In this document: in pieces, positions 8,112 through 15,822 of the stretch | Position numbering within the stretch: the first letter of the stretch is position 1 | Layout of the letters: every line of letters starts with the position of its first letter | Assembly: GCF_001424345.1 (NCBI RefSeq) | Contig: NZ_LMPF01000021.1 | Coordinates: 260,542-324,541 of the forward strand | Length of the DNA: 64,000 bases | Direction of reading: 5' to 3' | Origin: Burkholderia sp. Leaf177 | GTDB lineage: Bacteria; Pseudomonadota; Gammaproteobacteria; Burkholderiales; Burkholderiaceae | The notes under the pieces: model-generated | The model's input: the letters and a program-made list of their open reading frames with translations, nothing else | What the model was told of the DNA's origin: nothing | The model's database searches: none | Translations under genes and position numbers: made by a program

Positions 8112-9329
8112 TCAGAACACGCGCCCTTCCGTCAGATGGGTCGTGTCGCCATTCAACTGATAGTCGCCAATCACGCGTGCCTTGTGCAGCAGCGGGTTGT
8201 GGCTGAAGATCGTGCGCAAGTTGCGCCAGTGGCGATCGAAGTTATGCACGCGCGATGTGGCCGATGCGCCACCCGCTTCGAACAGACGCTCGCCGGCATG
8301 CAACGCAAGCTTGCTCACTACAATCTGCGTCTTGGCCGTTGCAAGCGCGCCTTGCAGCACGAGCGCCTCGGCGTCGTTACTGTCATTGCGGATAGCGTTC
8401 GCGGAACGATCGAGCACACGGGCGTTCTGTTGCACGAGTGCATCGATAGCATGACTATGCGCCCCGAGGTCACCCACGACCTGCTGGATGAAATGATCTG
8501 TACGTGCCGATTCAGCCGGACTGTGCAACACCGGCCGCCCATGCTTGAGCACATAGTTTTCCGCGTCAGCCACGACGTTACGCACGATACCCGCCGCCAC
8601 CGCCACCAGATGCAGCTGGCGCAGTGCTCCGCCGTGTCTGCCGGCGAGCGTGGTATATCCGCGCTTCATGACTTCGTGTGCAAACACTCGAACGTCATCC
8701 AGAACGAGGCTACCGCTCGCGGTCATTCGCTGGCCCATGCCGTCCCAATCGTCCAGCACCTGCAGACCTTCACGATCGACCGGAATGACAATGCTCACCG
8801 GTTCGTTGTCCTCGTTCTGCACATTGATACGTGCGAAGTCGGAGAACGCGGTTCCCGTCGAATAGTATTTTTTTCCGCTGACACGAAAGTGATCGCCATC
8901 ACGCTTCAACACAGTGCCGATCTCGCCCGGTCGCGATGTGCCTCGCTCAGTCGAAGCGCCACCAAAAATCGCGCCTTCCAGCACGCGTCCGATTTGTTTG
9001 TCGTTGAACTCCGATCTTGGCGCGAGCAACAACGACTCGGTCAGATCGAAGTGGATTCGCAATGCGTGAGCGACATTGGATTCTTTTGCGGCGAGCGTGG
9101 CAATCACCTGGAAAAGGTCTTCCAGCGAGCCGCCAAGGCCGCCCCGTTCAACCGGGATTCGCAGCAACCCGAGTTCGGATTTGCGGAATAACGCAAAGCC
9201 ATCGAAAGGAAGCTCGCGCCGGGATTCGCGCGCCGCGCTGTCTTCACCGATCTTCTCCGCCAGTGCCGGAAACGCGGCCAATGCGGCATCGAGACGAGAT
9301 GTCGAAGCCGTTCCCTGCACTGAAGTCAT
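8112..9329 (-). CDS. DszC/SfnB-type flavin-dependent monooxygenase (acyl-CoA dehydrogenase fold)
   Basis: A 405-residue acyl-CoA dehydrogenase-fold protein of the branch that oxidises sulfur compounds with reduced flavin instead of dehydrogenating acyl-CoA. Supporting segments are LLRIPVERGGLGGSLEDLFQVIATLA, SNVAHALRIHFDLTE (His in the position used by DszC-like enzymes), GGASTERGT, VSGKKYYSTGTAFSDFARI, and the C-terminal SRVHNFDRHWRNLRTIFSHNPLLHKARVIGDYQLNG. The last segment, with its conserved RH and HNP, is characteristic of DszC/SfnB. The start has an AAGGA site at eight bases. Together with the DszA-type enzyme at 966 it suggests sulfone or thiophene-type sulfur release, but sulfone, sulfide and sulfonate substrates cannot be told apart here. 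Confidence 0.85.
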   Translation of the reverse strand: MTSVQGTASTSRLDAALAAFPALAEKIGEDSAARESRRELPFDGFALFRKSELGLLRIPVERGGLGGSLEDLFQVIATLAAKESNVAHALRIHFDLTESLLLAPRSEFNDKQIGRVLEGAIFGGASTERGTSRPGEIGTVLKRDGDHFRVSGKKYYSTGTAFSDFARINVQNEDNEPVSIVIPVDREGLQVLDDWDGMGQRMTASGSLVLDDVRVFAHEVMKRGYTTLAGRHGGALRQLHLVAVAAGIVRNVVADAENYVLKHGRPVLHSPAESARTDHFIQQVVGDLGAHSHAIDALVQQNARVLDRSANAIRNDSNDAEALVLQGALATAKTQIVVSKLALHAGERLFEAGGASATSRVHNFDRHWRNLRTIFSHNPLLHKARVIGDYQLNGDTTHLTEGRVF

Positions 9330-9646
9330 GCTTTTATTCCTTGTATGGTGGGTGATGTGCGCGAGGTCCGACTATCCGAGACAACTACGGCTCAAGCGTC
9401 GGAGCTGCTGGTTCGATTGGCACGAGCGAGACTCGACATGACCAGCAGTGAGCCCGTCACCACGGCCGCAAGATGCTTGAGTTTCATTGTGGTTCGATCT
9501 GCGCACATTTAAAACGTGTGCGCAGGCGCACCGTGCGTCACATGGCGCGAATGTAGCAGCGCATGCACGCAAGGTGAACCATCGATTTGTTTGGTGCTAA
9601 GTATCGGAGGGAATAATGGCGACATTGCTTCCCCCGTTGCGGCTTC
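9330..9646. other. Intergenic region upstream of the DszC-like gene
   Basis: 317 bp without a recognisable gene; the short frames are unlike any protein known to me. It must contain the promoter of the minus-strand DszC-tauD pair and the 3' end of the AhpD-like transcript. No clear terminator was seen. Confidence 0.4.
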
Positions 9647-10039
9647 TTACTCGAACGCAGGATCGATAGGCACGCGATATCCGACCGCAAGCCGGTTTGT
9701 CTCGTTCGCCATTCCGACCACGGCGATCAATTCTCCGAACATCTCGTCAGTCATTCCCGCGCGCCGCGCTGCGGCCGTGTGGCTCGCCACGCAATAGCCG
9801 CAGTTGTTCGTCACGCTCACGGCGACATACAGCAATTCCTTGATGAGCGGATCAAGCGCGCCGGGCGCCATCACGTCTTTCAAACTGTCCCACGTACGGG
9901 CGAGCGTAGGCGGATGTTGCGCGATATATTTCCAGAAATTATTGACGTCCGGAACACCTCGTTTTTCCTTGATGTCGTCAAACACCGCTTTCACTTCAGG
10001 CGCGGCGTCCGCATATTCAACGGGTTTCATCTGGCTCAT
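9647..10039 (-). CDS. AhpD-like carboxymuconolactone-decarboxylase-family protein
   Basis: A 130-residue all-helical CMD/AhpD family protein. The redox motif is intact: C80-G-Y-C83 followed by H87 (NNCGYCVASH), with the preceding KELLYVAVSVTN helix. Proteins of this type act as small thiol peroxidases or partners of peroxiredoxins. It starts four bases after a strong GGAGG. An inverted repeat at 10052-10075 sits just upstream, suggesting its own promoter rather than read-through from the siderophore operon that ends 81 bp away. Its role here is not known. Confidence 0.82.
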   Translation of the reverse strand: MSQMKPVEYADAAPEVKAVFDDIKEKRGVPDVNNFWKYIAQHPPTLARTWDSLKDVMAPGALDPLIKELLYVAVSVTNNCGYCVASHTAAARRAGMTDEMFGELIAVVGMANETNRLAVGYRVPIDPAFE

Positions 10040-10051
10040 AAATCCTCCGGC

Positions 10052-10075
10052 TGGTTAAGTATATAAATATAACCA
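10052..10075 (-). promoter_or_regulatory. Inverted repeat upstream of the AhpD-like gene
   Basis: TGGTTA and TAACCA form perfect six-base arms separated by 12 bp of AT-rich DNA. The centre lies about 25 bp before the start codon, where an operator could block transcription or translation. The binding protein is not known. Confidence 0.45.
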
Positions 10076-10120
10076 ATCTGGATAAAATCTCGTCGAGCGT
10101 GGATTCGCCGAAGGCGCAAG

Positions 10121-11080
10121 CTAGAATTTGAAGTCGTTGAAGAATGTCTCGCGCTCGAGCACCGTCAACGCAGCGCGCTTGTGCGGGAAGTCGAATTCCT
10201 TGAGCGTATAAAACCCCATGCGGTGCATGTATGCAATATGGCGCACATGATCAACACGCGGTTCGCCAACCAGGCGCTGCGTGCGCGGTTCATCTATGAA
10301 CATGTAATGCAGCACGCCGCTCCACCACGCCTTGAGTTTTCCCGAACTTTGAAACTGCGCATCGCCAATCAGCAGATGCAGGCCACGGTCGAAATCACCG
10401 GCATCGTAGAACGGGCCAAGACGATCTTCCTTCGCCCAGTAGAACTCGAAATACCCGAAAGGTTTGTCGTCGAAGTAGCCGATCATGGGATGCATGTGCG
10501 GGTCCGCCAGCCGTTCCTCGAGATACGCCGCGTGCTCCGCGCGCGTGCCTTTTTGATCCCAGAAGTAGGCAACGCGATCGAGGTTCATCCACTCGCTGAA
10601 GACGTCCGCATCCGCTTGCGCGTCGACCGTTCGCAAGCTCAGCGTCATGCCGATCAACGGAAAATAACGCTCGTAGATAACACCCTTCGCATTCGGTGGA
10701 CGCAACGGGTGCCTACGCTCCTGCGTCACGGTGTAGTTCAACGGCATGGCGCCGGATGCCGTTGACTTGAGCCATGGTCGCGGTTGCTGCCAGAATGTCC
10801 TGCGCGATGTGGTCAGCAATAGATGGTCATCGAATGACTGCGCGGTATCGATGACACCTTCCGCAATCGCTCGCGTCACAAATGCTTCGATAGCAAGCGG
10901 ATCGGATCCCTTCGACAACAACGCGATCGTTGCGCTTCGACGCGATGGCTCGCCGCAGAACAGTTCGCCGAGCGCAGGCAAGAGTTCGTCCGGCGTCATG
11001 CCTGCATGCCATTCGGCGGATGTCCGGTCAGCAACCGCGCTTTCGCGATCAATGGCTTCAGGATAAAAAGAAACGTTCAT
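10121..11080 (-). CDS. Siderophore hydroxyornithine N-acyltransferase (IucB/RhbD family)
   Basis: A 319-residue GNAT-fold acyltransferase predicted to acylate the N5-hydroxyl amine of ornithine for hydroxamate formation. The family core is visible in the C-terminal half: HPMIGYFDDKPFGYFEFYWAKEDRLG, DRGLHLLIGD, TQRLVGEPRVDHVRHIAYMHRMGF and EFDFPHKRAAL. The ATG at 11080 follows CGGAG at eight bases; the longer frame from 11230 adds 50 unlike residues and runs back toward the preceding gene, so it was rejected. It is the last gene of the siderophore operon. In ornibactin clusters OrbK and OrbL fill this role; which one this matches cannot be settled by eye, and the acyl chain is unknown. Confidence 0.82.
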   Translation of the reverse strand: MNVSFYPEAIDRESAVADRTSAEWHAGMTPDELLPALGELFCGEPSRRSATIALLSKGSDPLAIEAFVTRAIAEGVIDTAQSFDDHLLLTTSRRTFWQQPRPWLKSTASGAMPLNYTVTQERRHPLRPPNAKGVIYERYFPLIGMTLSLRTVDAQADADVFSEWMNLDRVAYFWDQKGTRAEHAAYLEERLADPHMHPMIGYFDDKPFGYFEFYWAKEDRLGPFYDAGDFDRGLHLLIGDAQFQSSGKLKAWWSGVLHYMFIDEPRTQRLVGEPRVDHVRHIAYMHRMGFYTLKEFDFPHKRAALTVLERETFFNDFKF

Positions 11081-11142
11081 GGTCGTGTCTCCGGCGTTGC
11101 GCGATGCAGGTGTACGGTGATGCGAATGAACGTGCAGCACGC

Positions 11143-11985
11143 TCAAAGCGCGACCTTCGAAAATCGATCCGCCATTAAGGCAAGGCCGCCTTCCAGCGCG
11201 GGGAAAAGACTCAGATTGAAGTTGTTCCATCGCAGTTCGAGGATGGTGTCTTCTGCATGTATCGGCGTCTTCAGCACGTCGAAGATCACTTCGCCGGAGT
11301 CGATGCCGTTATCGACATAATGAAACGATGCGCCCGTCATGTTCACCGGCGCGACGGCTTGCGTTTGCATCGTGTTCCAGTCGATCACTTTCTCGCCTCG
11401 GGCGCCATACAGTGCGTCGAGCGTTGCGTATGCGCCGCGACGTTCGTAAGGCGATTTGAGCCGCGTCACGCCCGGATGAATATTTGCAATCCGCCGATGA
11501 AACACTGCGCCTGGACGCACGAGTTCATCGAGGATCACGAGCAGTCCGTCGAGCACGACAAAATCCGCTTCAAGCTCCAGCAGCTTCTCGAGCAGACGAT
11601 GCTCGAAGGCGCTTTTTTGCGGCGCACGCTCCGGCGCGCCCCTCGCAAGTCGCCGATATGTCGATGGAATCGCGTGGAGCAGTTTGTTGACACGAGTGCC
11701 CTGCGCGCGAAGGTCGGCTGGATAAATCCACTGCTTGCCTGGCTGGCACGAGAAACCATAGTGCCTTAGCTTCTCGCGGTCTGCGGCCGAGTTTTCATCG
11801 TCGTCATAGATCACGCCTTCGAGCGAATATTCATCGCCGAGCTCGGTATTGTTCAGACGCTCCACCAGGAATTCGAGCGGTGACCTCATGTACCTGAAGC
11901 CGCCCTTGTATTCGATCTGCTGCCCTGCACGATCGGCCGCTGCGTTCCTTAGCGACAGGATATAAACGAGTTTTTTCTTCGACAT
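11143..11985 (-). CDS. pvdF: N5-hydroxyornithine formyltransferase (PvdF-like)
   Basis: A 280-residue formyltransferase expected to use 10-formyltetrahydrofolate to formylate N5-hydroxyornithine, giving the formyl hydroxamate of the C-terminal ornithine. The sequence follows PvdF closely from KLVYILSLRNAAADRAGQQIEYKGGFRYMRSPLEFLVERLNNTELGDEY, and has the formyltransferase centre IANIHPGVTRL with the His and the downstream DNGIDSGEVI containing the catalytic Asp. The start at 11985 matches the usual PvdF N-terminus although its ribosome site is weak; an alternative at 12063 adds 26 residues. It sits between the TonB receptor and acyltransferase genes. Confidence 0.88.
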   Translation of the reverse strand: MSKKKLVYILSLRNAAADRAGQQIEYKGGFRYMRSPLEFLVERLNNTELGDEYSLEGVIYDDDENSAADREKLRHYGFSCQPGKQWIYPADLRAQGTRVNKLLHAIPSTYRRLARGAPERAPQKSAFEHRLLEKLLELEADFVVLDGLLVILDELVRPGAVFHRRIANIHPGVTRLKSPYERRGAYATLDALYGARGEKVIDWNTMQTQAVAPVNMTGASFHYVDNGIDSGEVIFDVLKTPIHAEDTILELRWNNFNLSLFPALEGGLALMADRFSKVAL

Positions 11986-12084
11986 GGTGATGGATTGAAG
12001 ATACGCCAGTGAATCCGATACCAACGCGCGGCGCAAGCGCACCGCGCGCTGCTTGCTGCTCAAGACATAGTCATCGAGTCTTGC

Positions 12085-14334
12085 TTACCAGTCGTACCTC
12101 GCGGTCGCCACCACGGTCCGCGGATTGCCGTAGAAGCATGTCGAAGTCGACTGGCAGCCGCTGACAAACGTGCGGTTGAAAATGTTTTGCGCATTGACCG
12201 CGAAGCGCCAGTTGCGGGTGTCGTAGTGAATGGCGGCGTCGTACACGGTGTAGCTCGGCACGTACAGCGAGTTGTCGTACGCGCCCGCCAGGCCGCTTTG
12301 ATAGCGAATACCTGCTCCCAGCCCCAGTCCCGCGAGCGGTCCTGTGTGCCACGTCCAGTCACCCCAGAGCGACGCCATCTGACGCGGCAGCGGGATCGAT
12401 ACCGGCCACTTGTTGAGCGAGTCGTCGTTCGCCTCGATGTTCTTCACGTCCTGATACACGTACGCCGCGATCACCGAGACATTGCGCGTCACCTTGCCGA
12501 CCGCGCTCAGCTCGATACCGCGTGAACGCACCTCGCCCGTTTGCACCGAGAACGTGTTGGTCGGATCGGTTGGATCAGGCGTGAGCACATTGGTTTGGTT
12601 GATCTGATAGACCGCTGCGTTCAACATCAGGTTTTTGCTCGGCGGTTGCCAGCGCAGCCCTGCTTCTATCTGACGGCCCTTCGTGGGTTCCGCGAGTCCG
12701 CCGCCGGACAGCTTCACGCCAACGGTCGGATTGAACGAAGTCGCGTAGTTGATGTACGGCGACAGGCCATAATCGCCGAGGAACACGAGCCCCGCGCGCC
12801 CCGAGAACGCGTGATCGTTTTGCTTGAATTGCGTACCCGCGACCAGATCGTCCTGCTTCGTATTGCTCCAGTCCTGCCGGCCACCGAGCGTCAGCACCCA
12901 GCGCTGCCATTTGATCTGGTCCTGCGCATACACGCCGAAGCTGTCCAGCGATGCGCGCGTATCGGTTTGTCCGTAAGAATCGGGGCCGCTGAATATCGCA
13001 GTCGATACCGGCGTATAAACCGGGTTGTACATGTTCAGGCTCGGGCCTTGCGCAAGCCATTCGCTGTCGGTCGTATTCTGGCGGTTGTATTCAAAACCAA
13101 GCAGCACCGTATGTTCGACAGGACCCGTGCCGAAACGCGCTTGCGCCTGGTTGTCGATATCGAAGCGGCTGTAGTTCGGCTGGAACAAACCGGCATAACG
13201 CGACATGGTCTGCTGGGTCGGATCGCTGGCGTCGAGACCTGCCCCCCAGACCGCGCCCTGATCGAGCGATAGATGCATCCAGCGCACGTTCTGACGGAAG
13301 GTCCAGATGGGATCGAACTTGTGCTCGAACTGATAGCCCACCGACCATTCCTTCTTCCGGTAGTACGAATAGGTCGGGTCGCCCGTGTACAGGTCCGGAG
13401 AAATCTTGCCGTTCAAATTGGGCAGAACGGTGCCTTCGGCGGGCAGGAAGTTATTCGATGCATCGCCCCAGTCCTGCAAATAACTCGCGGCAATCGTGAG
13501 CGACGTGCTCGCGCTCGGCTGCCATCTGACAGATGGCGCAAACGCGACGCGCTGCTCCGCATGCGGACCGGTGAGCGAATTGCCGTCGCGTCCCACGCCC
13601 ACGAAGCGATACGACAGCGTGCCGTCCTTATCGATCTTGTCGCCAATGTCGAAGGCAATCTGCTTGCGTGCATAGTCGCCGATCTGCATTTCGACCTGAC
13701 GCACACGTTCGCCGTTTGCGAGCTTGCTTTGAATGTCCACGATCGCACCTGGATCGCCCTGCCCGTAGAGCACGGATGTCGGGCCGCGCAGGATCGTGAT
13801 GCTATCGATCATGTAGGGATCGACGCGCCAGCTCGCCAGATTGAGCGTGTTCGGAACCTGCAGCCCGTCCTGGAATACGCTCGGCGTAAAGCCGCGCAAC
13901 GCCGAGTACCAGTCGGAACGAACGTCCGCGCCATACGATGAAAAACCGGGCGTATATCGCAACGCTTCATTGATGCTGGTCGCGCCGGTCTGCTCGATCT
14001 GCGCTGCAGTGATCACGTTGATGGTTTGCGGGATTTCGTTGATCGGCGTATCGGTCTTCGTGCCTGTCACGCTACGTTTCGCCACGAGGCCGACCGTACC
14101 GTCGCCTTCGGTTGCGCCTTTGACCGTTATCGCAGGCAACGTGTCGCCCAGCGCTGCGCCTTGTTGTGTCTTGCTGTCCGGCTGCTCGCCTTGAGGTTGC
14201 GCGCCCTGAACCGTTCCTTGAGTCGTTCCCTGAGCCGCTGCCTGAGCGTGCGCGTGTCCTGCCGCCGCTGCGTAAAATGCAATGCCTGTCGCCACCGCGA
14301 TCGCATTCCGACGCGTCCCTGTTGCCCACTCCAT
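12085..14334 (-). CDS. orbA: TonB-dependent ferric-siderophore receptor (FhuA/OrbA type)
   Basis: A 749-residue outer-membrane receptor that would import the ferric form of the siderophore made here. A signal peptide (AVATGIAFYAAAAGHAHAQ) is followed by a Gln/Gly-rich linker and the plug domain: DTPINEIPQTINVITAAQIEQ, LRYTPGFSSYGADVRSDW, IDSITILRGPTSVLYGQGDPGAIVDIQSK near 175-205. The 22-strand barrel follows and ends in aromatic W749, as outer-membrane insertion requires. No N-terminal signalling domain of the FpvA kind is present, so it is not an obvious partner of an anti-sigma factor. A GGAG site lies eight bases before the start. It is cotranscribed with the biosynthetic genes. Confidence 0.9.
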   Translation of the reverse strand: MEWATGTRRNAIAVATGIAFYAAAAGHAHAQAAAQGTTQGTVQGAQPQGEQPDSKTQQGAALGDTLPAITVKGATEGDGTVGLVAKRSVTGTKTDTPINEIPQTINVITAAQIEQTGATSINEALRYTPGFSSYGADVRSDWYSALRGFTPSVFQDGLQVPNTLNLASWRVDPYMIDSITILRGPTSVLYGQGDPGAIVDIQSKLANGERVRQVEMQIGDYARKQIAFDIGDKIDKDGTLSYRFVGVGRDGNSLTGPHAEQRVAFAPSVRWQPSASTSLTIAASYLQDWGDASNNFLPAEGTVLPNLNGKISPDLYTGDPTYSYYRKKEWSVGYQFEHKFDPIWTFRQNVRWMHLSLDQGAVWGAGLDASDPTQQTMSRYAGLFQPNYSRFDIDNQAQARFGTGPVEHTVLLGFEYNRQNTTDSEWLAQGPSLNMYNPVYTPVSTAIFSGPDSYGQTDTRASLDSFGVYAQDQIKWQRWVLTLGGRQDWSNTKQDDLVAGTQFKQNDHAFSGRAGLVFLGDYGLSPYINYATSFNPTVGVKLSGGGLAEPTKGRQIEAGLRWQPPSKNLMLNAAVYQINQTNVLTPDPTDPTNTFSVQTGEVRSRGIELSAVGKVTRNVSVIAAYVYQDVKNIEANDDSLNKWPVSIPLPRQMASLWGDWTWHTGPLAGLGLGAGIRYQSGLAGAYDNSLYVPSYTVYDAAIHYDTRNWRFAVNAQNIFNRTFVSGCQSTSTCFYGNPRTVVATARYDW

Positions 14335-14383
14335 TTCCGTCGCTCCAAATCACAATGCGGCCTTTTATATGGCCGCGGTTTTA

Positions 14384-15757
14384 TTAAAGAGCGATAGCCA
14401 TGCGGCCGTCGCTCATCCCGTTTTTTTGATTGGCGGGAATCCGGCTGGCCGACCGGTCCCGTGCCGCGTGCTCGGCGAGCGAGGCGACAATTTCATCCGA
14501 ACGCAGCGCCAGAACGGACAACAGCGTGTCGGACAATCCGTGGCTGTCTTCACAGCAGCCTTGCAAATAAATGCGCGGTTTGAAATGCTCGGGCGTCGCG
14601 AGCCGGTAATCGCGTTCCACGTCGCCTTGCATGAGTGCATCGCCGAGATGCGACGCCAGTCCGTCAAGCAAGGAGATATGCGTATCGCGTCTGTAACCCG
14701 TCGCCAGCACGAGCGCGTCGAAGCGTTCGGTACGGGCAAGCCCCGTCAGGTTGTCGCGCAACGTAAGCTCGATCTGCCCATTCGCCGTGCGTACGGCCAA
14801 CTCGGTGCCGGTGTTCGCGAGCAGTCGGTGACGAACATCGCCGGAGACGTTTTGCAGATAAAGCATCTCATAGATCTGTTCAATCAAAGGCCGGTCCACG
14901 ACCGCGTAATTGGTATCGCGGAAACGATCGATCAGCGAGCGCCGGCCGTCTTTCGACTGACCGTAGACCACGTCCGTATAAGCGGGGCTGAAGATCTCGT
15001 TGACGAAAGGCGTGTCGTCGGCGGGCTTGAGCGCGCCGGAACGAATCACGAGGCTTGCATCGACATGCGGAAAACGCCGCGACAGGTCCATGAAAACCTC
15101 CGCCGCGCTCTGGCCGCCGCCGATCACCGCAATACGTTTGCGAGGCGCATCGCTTGCCTTGCCGACCACGCGATCGATCTGTGTCAGATAGGCCGACGAA
15201 TGGATCACGTTGTGGCTTCCGAGCGCCGCAAACGCTTCGGGAATTTGCGCCGCCCCGCCTATTCCCACTGACAACGCGCGCGTGAAACGTTCCCGTTCGC
15301 GGCCATCCTGATCGTGTGAGGAAACGCGCAGCGCTCCGATTTCGTGGCGGTTGCCCGACATGTGAACCGGTTCTATCGATGTGACGGTTTCGCCGTAATG
15401 CAGGCGCTCTTCGAACGCATCGGCGACCCATCGAAGATAGTCATGAAACTCGACGCGGGTCGGATAAAAGCTTTTCAGGTTGACGAAGTCGTTGAGGCGA
15501 CCGCGCTCGAACAGGTAGTTGATGAACGTAAAGCGGCTCTTCGGATCGCGCTGCGTGACGAGATCTTTCAGGAACGAGATCTGCATGCGGCAGTCGTCGA
15601 GCAGCATGCCGCGATGCCAGCCAAATTCCGGCTGCCGTTCTATGAAGCAATGCGCGAGGCGCGCCGTGCCGGCCTCCTCTGCAAGACGCACGGCCAGTGA
15701 AAGATTCGACGGTCCGAAGCCGACGCCGATCAGATCGAATACGGTGTCTCTTTGCAT
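14384..15757 (-). CDS. pvdA: L-ornithine N5-monooxygenase (PvdA-like)
   Basis: A 457-residue FAD- and NADPH-dependent N-hydroxylase that makes N5-hydroxy-L-ornithine, the precursor of both hydroxamates. The FAD motif is GVGFGPSNLSLA near residue 12, the NADPH motif is VIGGGQSAAEVF near 213, and the late ATGYRRDTH near 353 is the usual third signature. SFLKDLVTQRDPKSRFTFINYL matches the ornithine/lysine hydroxylase family. An AAGGA site lies about nine bases upstream of the ATG. It follows the second NRPS gene by 65 bp and precedes the receptor by 49 bp, inside one operon. Confidence 0.93.
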   Translation of the reverse strand: MQRDTVFDLIGVGFGPSNLSLAVRLAEEAGTARLAHCFIERQPEFGWHRGMLLDDCRMQISFLKDLVTQRDPKSRFTFINYLFERGRLNDFVNLKSFYPTRVEFHDYLRWVADAFEERLHYGETVTSIEPVHMSGNRHEIGALRVSSHDQDGRERERFTRALSVGIGGAAQIPEAFAALGSHNVIHSSAYLTQIDRVVGKASDAPRKRIAVIGGGQSAAEVFMDLSRRFPHVDASLVIRSGALKPADDTPFVNEIFSPAYTDVVYGQSKDGRRSLIDRFRDTNYAVVDRPLIEQIYEMLYLQNVSGDVRHRLLANTGTELAVRTANGQIELTLRDNLTGLARTERFDALVLATGYRRDTHISLLDGLASHLGDALMQGDVERDYRLATPEHFKPRIYLQGCCEDSHGLSDTLLSVLALRSDEIVASLAEHAARDRSASRIPANQKNGMSDGRMAIAL

Positions 15758-15822
15758 GTCTCAGGTCCTTTATCGGTTTGCGGTGGCGCGTAGAGAAGGC
15801 GCGCGGCGGTTAAGTTGACCGG

